Counted from the stretch's first letter, positions 5,110-13,143 are shown. The stretch is DNA of 15,514 bases from Bordetella parapertussis (GCA_945862495.1 CAMAYM010000062.1:1-15514), one strand, 5' to 3'. Made by a program: numbers and translations. The notes: a model not told the origin generated them from the letters alone.

Positions 5110-8028
5110 TTATTGGCAGGCTTCGCACTCTTCGAAACCTGGATCTCCAGGTCTCATCGTGCAGGCCGCTCCGAGAATTTCGGGTTCGGGTAAGGCAGGG
5201 GCTGCCGCTGACGCAAACGTTCCGCTGGTTGAGCCAGCACCTGCGACGTTTACCGCATTGAGCTCACCGCCGCGTCCGGTTGATTTTTCAGCACTCGTGG
5301 CACCAAGCGTGCGCAGGTAGTAAGTGGTCTTGAGTCCACGCAGCCATGCGAGCTTGTAAGTGTCGTCCAGTTTCTTGCCGGAAGCACCTGCCATGTAGAT
5401 GTTGAGTGACTGTGCTTGATCGATCCACTTTTGACGGCGTGCCGCACATTCAACGATCCAATTAGTCTCGACTTCGAAAGCGGTAGCGTAAAGGGTACGC
5501 AAATCGGCTGGGACACGATCAATGCGGGATAAACTGCCGTCGAAATATTTAAGATCGGCGACCATTACTTCATCCCAGAGGCCAAGTTTTTTGAGGTCAC
5601 GAACAAGATGTTCGTTGACAACAATGAACTCACCGGAGAGGTTCGATTTAACGTACAAGTTTTGATAAGTTGGCTCGATACACGCGGACACGCCAATAAT
5701 ATTCGAAATTGTTGCTGTTGGGGCAATTGCAACACAATTTGAATTGCGCATACCTTGTAGTTTGATGCGTTCACGCAACGAATCCCAATCCATCGTGCTG
5801 GACTCATCCACTTCAACATAGCCACCACGATGTTCACGCAGCAGTGCGATGGAGTCATGCGGCAAGATACCGCGTGACCACAACGAGCCTTCGAAGCTGG
5901 CGTAACGACCGCGCTCTGCTGCGAGATCGCTGGAGGCGCTGTAGGCGTAATAGCAAACAGCTTCCATCGAACGATCAGCAAATTCGATTGCACCTTGTGA
6001 CGCATAAGGGACGCGCATCAAGTGCAGGCAATCTTGAAAGCCCATCATGCCCAAACCGACTGGACGGTGACGTACGTTGGAGTTGCGCGCTTTCGCGACG
6101 GCGTAGTAGTTGATGTCGATTACGTTATCAAGCATGCGCATGGCAATCTTGATGGTGCGCTGAAGCTTGTCGTGGTCGAGTGACAAAGTGCCGTCTGCAT
6201 TTTGTTTCAAGTGCGCAGGCAAGTTGACTGAACCCAAGTTACACACCGCAATTTCTGTATCGTTTGTATTCAGTGTGATCTCAGTACACAGATTGGAGCT
6301 GTGCACGACGCCCACGTGTTGTTGTGGTGAACGGATATTGCATGGATCTTTAAAGGTGATCCAAGGATGGCCGGTTTCAAACAGCATCGACAGCATTTTG
6401 CGCCAGAGATTGGTCGCAGGCATTGTCTTAAACAAGGTCAAATCGCCACGCGCGGCTTTCTCTTCGTAGCCAACGTAGGCTTTTTCAAACTCGACGCCCA
6501 CTTTTTCGTGCAGATCAGGGCAATCGGAGGGTGAGAACAATGTCCAGTTACCACCTTCGATGACGCGTTTCATAAACAAGTCAGGAATCCAGTTTGCAGT
6601 GTTCATGTCGTGCGTACGGCGACGCTCATCGCCTGTGTTTTTACGCAGGTCAAGAAACTCTTCGATGTCCAGGTGCCAGGACTCGAGGTAGCAGCAGACA
6701 GCGCCCTTGCGTTTGCCGCCTTGGTTGACTGCAACGGCCGTGTCGTTAACCACTTTTAGGAATGGCACCACACCTTGACTTTCGCCGTTGGTGCCTTTGA
6801 TGTGACTGCGCATGGCGCGCACAGGTGTCCAGTCGTTGCCGAGGCCGCCTGCATATTTAGCCAATAACGCGTTTTCTTTGATGGCTTCGTAGATGCCGTC
6901 CAGATTGTCAGACACGGTGGTGAGATAGCAAGACGACAGCTGTGAATGAAGCGTACCGGCATTGAACAGTGTTGGGGTGGAGCTCATGAAGTCAAAGGAC
7001 GACAAGATCTGATAGAACTCAATCGCACGTGTTTCACGGTCCACTTCAGCAATCGCCAAACCCATCGCCACGCGCATAAAGAACACCTGTGGAAGCTCGA
7101 TGCGCTCGCCACGGATATGCAAGAAGTAGCGGTCATACAACGTTTGTAGGCCTAAATAATCGAACTGCAGGTCGCGGCTGGCATCGAGCGCTGCGGCCAG
7201 GCGTGGCAGGTTATAGCGCGAGAGTTCGGTATTGAGCAGCCCCGCCTCGACACCACGCTTGATGAAGGTTGGGAAATACGTGGCATAGCGTGTGGCCATG
7301 TCCTCTTGTGAAGCTTCCTCGGATAGCACTTCTTTGCGAATCGTGTGCAGCAGCAGGCGAGCCGTGACCTTGCTGTAAGCGGGGTCGTTTTCGACCATCG
7401 AGCGTGCAGCCAAGATTGCGGATTTGTAGACTTCTTCAACAGGGACGCCGTCGTAAATGTTCTTGAGTGTTTCGCGTTGAATCGCGGCAGTGTCCACGAA
7501 CTCGCCCAAACCAAACCCAGCCGACTCAATGGTGGCCTGAAGTTTGGCGAGATCGAGGGGTTTACGCACGCCGCCATCCATCACGTGCAGTGTGGTGGCT
7601 TGATCAGCTGCTTGTTCGACGTTTGACTTAGCACGCTCTTGAGCACGACGCTCGCGATAGAGCACGTAGGATCTCGCGACGTCATGCTCGCCGGAGCGCA
7701 TCAGCGCCAGTTCGACGGCGTCTTGGATGTCTTCGATATGAAATGTGCCACCATTTGGGCGGCTGCGTACCAACGCCTGAACGACGTGTTGCGTGAGTGA
7801 GTCAACAAGTTCGCGGACGCGCGCCGAGGCGGCACCCTGACCGCCATTGACAGCCAAAAAAGCCTTGGTCATGGCGATGCCGATTTTGCTCGGTTCGAAG
7901 TTGACCACTGCGCCGTTGCGGCGAATGATGTGATATTGGTTCCACGCGGCCTCTGTAATAGGCGCGGCAGTTTGTGAAAACTGTGGCGTGGTTTCGCGGT
8001 GCGGCACGGTGCTGGTAGAAGTTTGCAT
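5110..8028 (-). CDS. nrdA: Class Ia ribonucleotide reductase, alpha (R1) subunit
   Basis: A 972-residue catalytic subunit that reduces NDPs to dNDPs in the cytoplasm together with NrdB. It begins with two ATP-cone regulatory domains (about residues 32-130 and 146-235); E. coli NrdA has one, corresponding to the second. Active-site residues are Asn579, Cys581 and Glu583 in SSNLCTEI, with the redox pair Cys367 (SSCYLTT) and Cys596 (EIAVCNLGS). Tyr903-Tyr904 (KTTYYLRT) form the radical relay, and the mobile C-terminal pair is Cys968/Cys971 (ECEACQ). All key residues are present. The start is ATG at 8028, preceded by AGGAG at 5 bases. An in-frame ATG at 8079 lacks a ribosome site. Likely regulation is repression by NrdR through two boxes at the promoter, plus allosteric control through the ATP cones. 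nrdB follows after 20 bases. Confidence 0.97.
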   Translation of the reverse strand: MQTSTSTVPHRETTPQFSQTAAPITEAAWNQYHIIRRNGAVVNFEPSKIGIAMTKAFLAVNGGQGAASARVRELVDSLTQHVVQALVRSRPNGGTFHIEDIQDAVELALMRSGEHDVARSYVLYRERRAQERAKSNVEQAADQATTLHVMDGGVRKPLDLAKLQATIESAGFGLGEFVDTAAIQRETLKNIYDGVPVEEVYKSAILAARSMVENDPAYSKVTARLLLHTIRKEVLSEEASQEDMATRYATYFPTFIKRGVEAGLLNTELSRYNLPRLAAALDASRDLQFDYLGLQTLYDRYFLHIRGERIELPQVFFMRVAMGLAIAEVDRETRAIEFYQILSSFDFMSSTPTLFNAGTLHSQLSSCYLTTVSDNLDGIYEAIKENALLAKYAGGLGNDWTPVRAMRSHIKGTNGESQGVVPFLKVVNDTAVAVNQGGKRKGAVCCYLESWHLDIEEFLDLRKNTGDERRRTHDMNTANWIPDLFMKRVIEGGNWTLFSPSDCPDLHEKVGVEFEKAYVGYEEKAARGDLTLFKTMPATNLWRKMLSMLFETGHPWITFKDPCNIRSPQQHVGVVHSSNLCTEITLNTNDTEIAVCNLGSVNLPAHLKQNADGTLSLDHDKLQRTIKIAMRMLDNVIDINYYAVAKARNSNVRHRPVGLGMMGFQDCLHLMRVPYASQGAIEFADRSMEAVCYYAYSASSDLAAERGRYASFEGSLWSRGILPHDSIALLREHRGGYVEVDESSTMDWDSLRERIKLQGMRNSNCVAIAPTATISNIIGVSACIEPTYQNLYVKSNLSGEFIVVNEHLVRDLKKLGLWDEVMVADLKYFDGSLSRIDRVPADLRTLYATAFEVETNWIVECAARRQKWIDQAQSLNIYMAGASGKKLDDTYKLAWLRGLKTTYYLRTLGATSAEKSTGRGGELNAVNVAGAGSTSGTFASAAAPALPEPEILGAACTMRPGDPGFEECEACQ

Positions 8029-8141
8029 TTGGGCTCCTGCAAGGTGAAAGGGGCACACGCCCCATTCGAATTCGGTCATAGCAAATCACGTAGTCAATCA
8101 GGGCGTATACGCTGAGGGCTGTTCCGCATCTCGGCAAACGA

Positions 8142-8157
8142 CCACTACATGTAGTGT
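8142..8157. promoter_or_regulatory. NrdR box 1 (downstream box)
   Basis: CCACTACATGTAGTGT contains the perfect 14-bp palindrome CACTACATGTAGTG (8143-8156) and matches the known NrdR box pattern ACACTATATATAGTGT closely. On the nrdAB transcript it lies about 15-30 bases after the predicted start point. Its centre is 31 bp from that of box 2, the three-helical-turn spacing typical of paired NrdR boxes. The family identification is from knowledge of NrdR sites; binding is inferred. Confidence 0.85.
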
Positions 8158-8172
8158 TTTACTGTCTGGTGG

Positions 8173-8188
8173 ATACTAATTCTAGTGT
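8173..8188. promoter_or_regulatory. NrdR box 2 (overlaps the nrdAB -10)
   Basis: ATACTAATTCTAGTGT is a less perfect copy of the NrdR box (outer ACT...AGT arms kept, A+T centre). It covers the predicted -10 hexamer of the nrdAB promoter (8179-8184). Together with box 1 it forms the usual pair, so occupancy by the dATP/ATP-sensing repressor NrdR would block RNA polymerase. Confidence 0.8.
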
Positions 8189-8207
8189 TTGTTCTAAAGC
8201 TAGGCAA
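8179..8207 (-). promoter_or_regulatory. Predicted sigma-70 promoter of nrdAB
   Basis: On the minus strand, TTGCCT (8202-8207) and TAGAAT (8179-8184) are separated by exactly 17 bp; they match the -35 and -10 consensus at 4/6 and 5/6 positions. An A+T-rich stretch upstream (about 8208-8230) could act as an UP element. The transcript would start near 8172, leaving a leader of about 140 bases with a small hairpin GGGGC/GCCCC (8050-8063) just before the nrdA ribosome site. The overlap with the NrdR boxes supports the assignment. Confidence 0.75.
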
Positions 8208-8394
8208 TATTTAAATTAATTATTTTTTATCTATCGTAAACCCTATGTTTTGAAAAAGTGTGGTGTAAAAGCCAATTCTGCCGCTTTCTGAAATGGGATT
8301 TTTGTTAAATCAACAAAGAGGTGACTGTTTCTTATCAAATATGTAGCACTATTCCATTTACGCATTCCAATTCTGATGTTGCTTTGAGGTATTG
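8208..8394. other. A+T-rich intergenic region between nrdA and a lipoprotein gene
   Basis: This is the right-hand part of the gap from 8029 to 8394. It is much richer in A+T than the flanking genes and has no open frame worth calling. It carries an inverted repeat TTTGTT-N5-AACAAA (8301-8317), a possible operator. TCAACA (8310-8315), 17 bases, then TATCAA (8333-8338) is a weak candidate promoter for the plus-strand lipoprotein gene. The ribosome site GAGG is at 8386-8389. Confidence 0.4.
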
Positions 8395-8898
8395 ATGTTC
8401 ACTCATGGGTTATTGCGCTGGTCTGCAGCGGCTGCTTGTTTGGTGTTGGCTGGCTGTGGCATTCCACGTCCATCTGATTCGTTGCTATTGCTTGCACCAG
8501 AAAACTTACCCGAGCCTGTCTGCGTTGCGCCTGCAGCTGGACAGACGCTCACAGGCGTTTGGTATGTTGTGCGAAAACAAGCCGATGTAGCGGGTGAGGT
8601 TCAAACCTTGCTGACACTGACAGCAGACGGCAAGATGCGACAGCAGATTCGTGTCAAACAGGGACGCAACATTCGTTCTGAGCTTCGCGAAACCGGCTGT
8701 TGGGAAGCGCCACAAGGAAAACTTGTGTTGCGCATTAGCCGCTCAAACGGAGAAATGGTCGATTACCGCGATCCAATGTACACGCTCACTTATGTTGTTG
8801 AGCGTAACGATTCGCGCCGGATCGTCTTTAGTGAGGACAAGCCTGGCAGCAAGCCCATCACGGGGCAGCGTGTACAAGACAGCTTTAAGTTGATGTAA
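8395..8898 (+). CDS. Small putative lipoprotein, function unknown
   Basis: A 167-residue protein. Its N-terminus is a clear lipoprotein signal: a positively charged start, a hydrophobic run and the lipobox LAGC with Cys21 as the modified residue; the mature protein would be membrane-anchored. The rest is probably beta-rich: TGVWYVV..., then TLLTLTADGKMRQQIRV..., TGCWEAPQGKLVLRIS..., YTLTYVVE, with alternating strands and a GxW start reminiscent of lipocalin-like or META-type small barrels. This is an impression from pattern only; I do not recognise a family. Cys43 and Cys100 (precursor numbering) could form a disulfide. The start ATG at 8395 has GAGG 5 bases before it; a TTG one codon upstream is less likely. 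It is divergent from nrdA and convergent with gltX, so it is probably a single-gene transcript. Confidence 0.8.
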   Translation: MFTHGLLRWSAAAACLVLAGCGIPRPSDSLLLLAPENLPEPVCVAPAAGQTLTGVWYVVRKQADVAGEVQTLLTLTADGKMRQQIRVKQGRNIRSELRETGCWEAPQGKLVLRISRSNGEMVDYRDPMYTLTYVVERNDSRRIVFSEDKPGSKPITGQRVQDSFKLM

Positions 8899-8922
8899 AT
8901 CGTTCGCGCAAGGCACGCGAGG

Positions 8923-10326
8923 TCAAACTGAGGCGAGTCTTTCTAGCACAGTGCTTTTTCCTAATATCTCCAACACAGCATCAATCGCAGGTGTTTGCGT
9001 GGTGCCCGCGACCGCCACGCGTAAGGGAATAGCAAGTTGGGGCATTTTTAAGCCATGCGTTGCAAGGGTGGCTTTAACCAACGCACTCAGCGCAGTCCGT
9101 GTCCATTCGATCGTGGCAGCCTGTGCCGCAAAGTCTTTTAAAACAAGACGTGCTGACGCAGTGAGATGCTGCGCTACGAGTTCGGGTGATGCCGGTTGAA
9201 AGACACCACAAAACAACATCGCGCTCTCGGCAAGTTGCTCAAGCGTCTCTGCGCGGTCTTTTAAGAGTGCCATGACTTGAGTCAGATCGACTTTTTGCGT
9301 GTCACCGCCGCGCACGGCAATGCGTGGGGCCACAGCTTGGGCAAGGACTGAATCCTCGCTCTGCTTAATATAGTGCGCATTGACCCAATTGAGTTTTTTG
9401 GGGTCCCATTGCGCGGCGGATTTGGATAAGTGCTGTGGATCGAACCACGCGACGAGTTGCTTGCGAGAGAACAGCTCGTCATCGCCGTGACTCCAACCGA
9501 GGCGAGCCAAGTAATTGACCATCGCCTCGGGTAAGTAGCCGTCCCGGTCATACTCCATCACACTGACCGCACCGTGGCGCTTGGAGAGCTTTTCGCCATC
9601 GGGTCCCAAAATCATTGGGACATGGCCGTACTCAGGCACGGGTGCACCGAGTGCACGCAAAATCGTAATCTGGCGCGGTGTGTTGTTGACATGGTCGTCG
9701 CCACGCAGCACATGGGTAATGCGCATGTCCCAGTCATCCACGACCACACAAAAGTTATACGTCGGCGTGCCGTCGGGACGTGCGATCACGAGGTCGTCGA
9801 GTTCACTATTGTCGAAAGTGATCGGTCCTTTGACCATGTCAATCCACCCGGTGGCACCATCTTGTGGACTTTTGAAGCGCACCACAGGCTTGCGATCAGC
9901 GGGAATCGCGGGCAAGGTTTTGCCGGGCTCGGGGCGCCATGTGCCGTCGTAACGCGGCTTTTGACCTAAGGCACGGGCGCGTTCGCGCATCTCGTTCACT
10001 TCGGCAGGCGAGCTGTAGCAATGATAAGCCGTGCCTTGTGCGAGCATATCCGCCACTACCGCGCGGTAACGGTCCATATGCTGCATTTGATAAAAAGGGC
10101 CTTCGTCAGGGGTGAGCCCCAGCCAAGCCATGCCTTCCAAGATTGCTTGTACCGCTTCAGGGGTTGACCGCTCGAGGTCGGTGTCTTCGACGCGCAAAAT
10201 AAACGTGCCGCCGAAATGTCTGGCGTAGGCCCAGGAAAACAATGCGGTGCGGGCACCACCCAAATGCAAAAAGCCAGTGGGTGAGGGCGCAAAACGAGTG
10301 CGAACGGGTGTTGAAGCGGAGGACAT
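8923..10326 (-). CDS. gltX: Glutamyl-tRNA synthetase
   Basis: A 467-residue class I aminoacyl-tRNA synthetase that charges tRNA-Glu with glutamate. The HIGH-type motif is PSPTGFLHLGG (residues 14-24) and the KMSKS-type motif is KLSKR (246-250). The Rossmann catalytic core is followed by an alpha-helical anticodon-binding region of normal length. The region that binds zinc in E. coli GluRS is present as YHCYSSPAEV...RYDGTWRP, but only one of the expected cysteines (Cys103) remains, so this is a zinc-free type. The start ATG at 10326 has AAAAGG upstream and lies 9 bases after the stop of the esterase gene, so it is likely the last gene of the darP-esterase-gltX operon. No convincing intrinsic terminator follows; only a 5-bp TCGCG/CGCGA hairpin (8904-8920) without a T-tract is visible between gltX and the converging lipoprotein gene. 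Confidence 0.97.
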   Translation of the reverse strand: MSSASTPVRTRFAPSPTGFLHLGGARTALFSWAYARHFGGTFILRVEDTDLERSTPEAVQAILEGMAWLGLTPDEGPFYQMQHMDRYRAVVADMLAQGTAYHCYSSPAEVNEMRERARALGQKPRYDGTWRPEPGKTLPAIPADRKPVVRFKSPQDGATGWIDMVKGPITFDNSELDDLVIARPDGTPTYNFCVVVDDWDMRITHVLRGDDHVNNTPRQITILRALGAPVPEYGHVPMILGPDGEKLSKRHGAVSVMEYDRDGYLPEAMVNYLARLGWSHGDDELFSRKQLVAWFDPQHLSKSAAQWDPKKLNWVNAHYIKQSEDSVLAQAVAPRIAVRGGDTQKVDLTQVMALLKDRAETLEQLAESAMLFCGVFQPASPELVAQHLTASARLVLKDFAAQAATIEWTRTALSALVKATLATHGLKMPQLAIPLRVAVAGTTQTPAIDAVLEILGKSTVLERLASV

Positions 10327-10335
10327 AAAAACCTT

Positions 10336-11010
10336 TTAAATCAGCACGCTTTGTAAAAAACGTGAAATATCGTGAATTTCTTGGGGGCACACGGAATGCT
10401 GCATCGGATAGGTATGCCACTGAACCGGGTAGCCTAAGGCAACGAGTTTGGCGCGCGAGGCTTCTGCGCGCTCGAGCGAAACAACGGGGTCCTGTGTGCC
10501 ATGCGCTAAAAAGATCGGTGTGTCTGCATTGGCGCTGTGACGTTCTGTATCCGCCATATCAATGAGAGGTAAATAACCAGACAGTCCCATCAAGCCTGCA
10601 AGCTTGGAGGTCAAACGTATGCCTGTATGCAATGTCATGGCGCAGCCTTGGGAAAAGCCTGCTAATACGATGCGCTCAGTCGGAATGCCGCGTGCATTTT
10701 CACGCGCAATCAAGGCCTGAATCGCGCGCTCAGAAACGCGAATCCCTTGCTCATCCTCGCGCTTCACGAGGTTGGGCGTCAAAATGTCATACCAAGAACG
10801 CATCGCCATGCCACCGTTAATGGTGACGGGCTGAATGGTGGCGTGCGGAAAAACAAAGCGCACAGAGAGCGAGGCGGGTAAGCGCAGCTCACGCACGATC
10901 GGTGCAAAATCATGGCCATCGGCACCTAAGCCGTGACACCACAGAACGCAATGCGTGGGGTTGGAACCTGTGTTGTGTTCAACACAGTCAAGCAAGGCTT
11001 CTGTGGTCAT
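10336..11010 (-). CDS. Carboxylesterase / acyl-protein thioesterase-like alpha/beta hydrolase
   Basis: A 224-residue serine hydrolase of the phospholipase/carboxylesterase (Abhydrolase_2) family. Visible features are the oxyanion-hole region HGLGADGHDF (residues 26-35), the nucleophile elbow GFSQG with Ser120, Asp174 in HGTQDPVV and His205 in PMQHSVCP, which together complete the catalytic triad. Relatives hydrolyse short-chain esters or lysophospholipids; the substrate here is unknown. There is no signal peptide, so it is cytoplasmic. Its ATG (11008-11010) overlaps the TGA of darP (11007-11009) as ATGA, which points to translational coupling; gltX follows after 9 bases. Confidence 0.93.
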   Translation of the reverse strand: MTTEALLDCVEHNTGSNPTHCVLWCHGLGADGHDFAPIVRELRLPASLSVRFVFPHATIQPVTINGGMAMRSWYDILTPNLVKREDEQGIRVSERAIQALIARENARGIPTERIVLAGFSQGCAMTLHTGIRLTSKLAGLMGLSGYLPLIDMADTERHSANADTPIFLAHGTQDPVVSLERAEASRAKLVALGYPVQWHTYPMQHSVCPQEIHDISRFLQSVLI

Positions 11011-11567
11011 GCTTCTGTATCCGAATCTTGAAGAGTTTTAATGGCTTGAAAGAGCGCACGATAGTGTTTGCGCTGTGGCTCCTGGCCCTGGCGCAGCGAC
11101 GCATTCGCAGTGGCTTCTTTGCGCCCCTCGCGTATGAGTGTGCGAATGTGCTGAACATCTGCGTGTGGGTATTTTTGCAACAGAACGGTCAGTGCGTCAT
11201 CCTCTTTCAGGAGGCGGTCACGCAGCGCTTCGAGGCGATGCATGGCTTGCGTTTGCACGCGGGAGCCATTTTTCCAGGTATCCAAGAGCACGCGGATTTC
11301 TTCTGCGGGGGCATCCCGCATGAGTTTGCCGACGTAGTGAATCTGTCTGCGCAGGCCTTCGCGGCTCGTGGTGCGTTGCGCGAGGCGGACTGCATCATAG
11401 AGCCGTTCAGCCAAGGGCAGTTGTTTAAGCCGTTCTGGGGACAGGTCCACCAGTTCGCGTCCAAGGTCAACCAAAGCGTGCATGTCGCGTTTTAATTGCG
11501 ACTTGCTTGGGCCGTCGTAAGGAGACTCATCGGTCCCATCAGGTGTTTGAGGTAATTCTTGTGTCAT
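11007..11567 (-). CDS. darP: Ribosome biogenesis factor DarP (YjgA, DUF615)
   Basis: A 186-residue, highly charged helical protein of the YjgA/DUF615 family. The family core is obvious in KSQLKRDMHALVDLGREL, LPLAERLYDAVRLAQRT and RRQIHYVGKLMRDAP. DarP associates with late 50S ribosomal precursors and aids assembly (E. coli knowledge). I chose ATG at 11567 (MTQELPQTPD); a GTG at 11588, seven codons upstream, has no ribosome site. A good -10, TATGAT, on this strand ends only six bases before this ATG, so the message may be leaderless. The gene is divergent from pmbA, an arrangement also found in E. coli, and couples by ATGA overlap to the esterase gene. Confidence 0.92.
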   Translation of the reverse strand: MTQELPQTPDGTDESPYDGPSKSQLKRDMHALVDLGRELVDLSPERLKQLPLAERLYDAVRLAQRTTSREGLRRQIHYVGKLMRDAPAEEIRVLLDTWKNGSRVQTQAMHRLEALRDRLLKEDDALTVLLQKYPHADVQHIRTLIREGRKEATANASLRQGQEPQRKHYRALFQAIKTLQDSDTEA

Positions 11568-11578
11568 AGCGCTATCAT
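11566..11578. promoter_or_regulatory. Palindrome and overlapping -10 elements between darP and pmbA
   Basis: ATAGCGCTAT (11566-11575) is a perfect 10-bp palindrome that overlaps the darP start codon. The adjoining bases give TATGAT on the minus strand and TATCAT on the plus strand (11573-11578), both near the -10 consensus, so divergent transcription of darP and pmbA may begin from this 35-base gap. Neither has a convincing -35. For pmbA the start point would fall near 11585. Confidence 0.45.
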
Positions 11579-11602
11579 AAAGCCTCACGCTAACGGACTA
11601 AT

Positions 11603-12970
11603 ATGACTTCATCAATTTCTTTTCTTCCTGTTGCCCAAAATCGACCGATTTTCGAAGATTTAGTAACTCAGGCGCTCAAGCATGCGCAAAGTTTGGGCGC
11701 GAGCGACGCCGCCGCCGAGGTTTCCGAAGGGCAAGGTCTGGCTGTTTCAGTCCGAAAGGGCCATGTTGAGACGGTCGAGCAGACCCGCGATCGCTCCCTC
11801 GATGTGACGGTATTTGCCGGTCAGCGCCGTGGGTCGGCCTCGACCTCTGATTTTTCCACTAAAGCGTTACGTGAAACGGTGGAAGCAGCTTGGCATATTG
11901 CGCGCTATACCGCTGAGGATCCTGCGGCCGGATTGCCCGAGGCGGATCAGCTCGCAATTGGTGTCAAAAACACACTGCAACTGCATCACCCTTGGGCGCT
12001 GAGTGTCGAAGAAGCGACCCGGCTTGCTGTAGAAGCCGAGCGTGCCGCGCTTGCCACGGATAAGCGCATCACCAATACAGAGGGTGCGGGTGTCGATACC
12101 CACGAAGGCCATTTTGTTCTAGGGAATACTCGTGGATTTTTAGACGGTTATGCATATTCAAGGCATGGTTTGTCGGTTTCGCCAATTGCTGGACGCGGTC
12201 AGTCTATGCAGCGAGACTATTGGTATACCAGCGATCGCCGGGCTGACCGTTTGGCAGATCCCGCCGCGGTAGGTCGTTATGCCGCCGAGCGTGCCCTGGC
12301 GCGCCTTTCCGCCCGCCGTATCCCAACGGGTCATTTTCCGGTGCTCTTCGAAGCGCCCCTCGCGTTGGGTTTGCTGGGTGCCTTGACCCAAGCCACCAGC
12401 GGTGGCGCGCTGTACCGCCAGACGAGCTTTTTGCTGGATTCGCTCGGTCGCCAATTATTTCCAACGCATATTAGCGTGATGGAAGACCCCCATGTTAAGG
12501 GTGCCATGGGAAGCTCGCCCTTCGATGAAGAAGGTGTCAAAACTCAGGCGCGCGAAGTGATCAGCGCGGGCGTATTACAAGGTTACTTTCTGTCTTCTTA
12601 CACTGCCCGTAAGCTCGGAATGGAGACGACAGGTAATGCCGGCGGCTCTCACAATCTCGTATTGCGTTCCTCACAGACGCGCAAAAAAGACGATTTTGAG
12701 GCGATGTTACGCAAAATGGGAACGGGTTTGCTAGTAACCGAGCTCATTGGCCAGGGCGTCAACTACGTGACTGGGGACTATTCACGGGGCGCTTTTGGTT
12801 ATTGGGTTCAAAACGGTCAGATTCAGCACGCCGTCGAAGAAATCACGATTGCTGGAAATCTGAAGGATATGTTTGCCCAAATCGTCGCGGTAGGGACTGA
12901 CGCCATCACCCGTGGCAGCAAGACTACAGGCTCGATCCTGATCGAACGGATGTCGATTGCGGGCACCTAG
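11603..12970 (+). CDS. pmbA: Metalloprotease partner PmbA/TldE
   Basis: A 455-residue member of the TldD/PmbA (peptidase U62) family. PmbA (TldE) forms a complex with TldD that degrades unfolded peptides; it is needed for microcin B17 maturation and CcdA degradation in E. coli. TldE is the partner without the metal site. Family features are the N-terminal segment ASDAAAEVSEGQGLAVSVR and the strongly conserved C-terminal block NYVTGDYSRGAFGYWVQNG followed by VEEITIAGNLKDMF. The length is typical, and tldD is not in the window. ATG at 11603 is the only sensible start; the upstream Shine-Dalgarno is poor (ACGGAC). No terminator is seen before the rplM promoter. Confidence 0.95.
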   Translation: MTSSISFLPVAQNRPIFEDLVTQALKHAQSLGASDAAAEVSEGQGLAVSVRKGHVETVEQTRDRSLDVTVFAGQRRGSASTSDFSTKALRETVEAAWHIARYTAEDPAAGLPEADQLAIGVKNTLQLHHPWALSVEEATRLAVEAERAALATDKRITNTEGAGVDTHEGHFVLGNTRGFLDGYAYSRHGLSVSPIAGRGQSMQRDYWYTSDRRADRLADPAAVGRYAAERALARLSARRIPTGHFPVLFEAPLALGLLGALTQATSGGALYRQTSFLLDSLGRQLFPTHISVMEDPHVKGAMGSSPFDEEGVKTQAREVISAGVLQGYFLSSYTARKLGMETTGNAGGSHNLVLRSSQTRKKDDFEAMLRKMGTGLLVTELIGQGVNYVTGDYSRGAFGYWVQNGQIQHAVEEITIAGNLKDMFAQIVAVGTDAITRGSKTTGSILIERMSIAGT

Positions 12971-13000
12971 TTGGCTGATTGGTGGATTTTGTTGTAGAAT
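12971..13000 (+). promoter_or_regulatory. Predicted promoter of rplM-rpsI
   Basis: TTGGCT (12971-12976) and TAGAAT (12995-13000) are separated by 18 bp; they match the -35 and -10 consensus at 4/6 and 5/6 positions. The promoter begins directly after the pmbA stop. Transcription would start near 13007, giving a leader of about 155 bases for the ribosomal protein operon. Confidence 0.6.
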
Positions 13001-13118
13001 CAAAGGCTTTCCCCGAGCATTGGCATTGTTTTTAATGTCCAAGCTTTGGTTTTTGTGGGTGTTTGCACGGGCGGTTAACAACGTTTTGGCAACATGCTTT
13101 CTCAAAAGTCAGGGGAAG

Positions 13119-13143
13119 TCTTTCTGGGATGGTCCCAGAGAGA
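13119..13143 (+). promoter_or_regulatory. Strong hairpin in the rplM leader
   Basis: An 11-bp stem (13119-13129 with 13133-13143, including one G-U pair) closes a 3-base loop TGG. The core TCTGGGA/TCCCAGA is perfect. It ends 7 bases before the ribosome site AGGA (13151-13154) of rplM. No T-tract follows, so it is not a terminator. In E. coli the rplM-rpsI operon is repressed translationally by L13 through its leader; a comparable role here is inference. Confidence 0.65.

Noticed and set aside
8029..8079. 17-residue N-terminal extension of NrdA
   Set aside because: AGGAG is well placed for ATG 8028, while nothing similar precedes ATG 8079.
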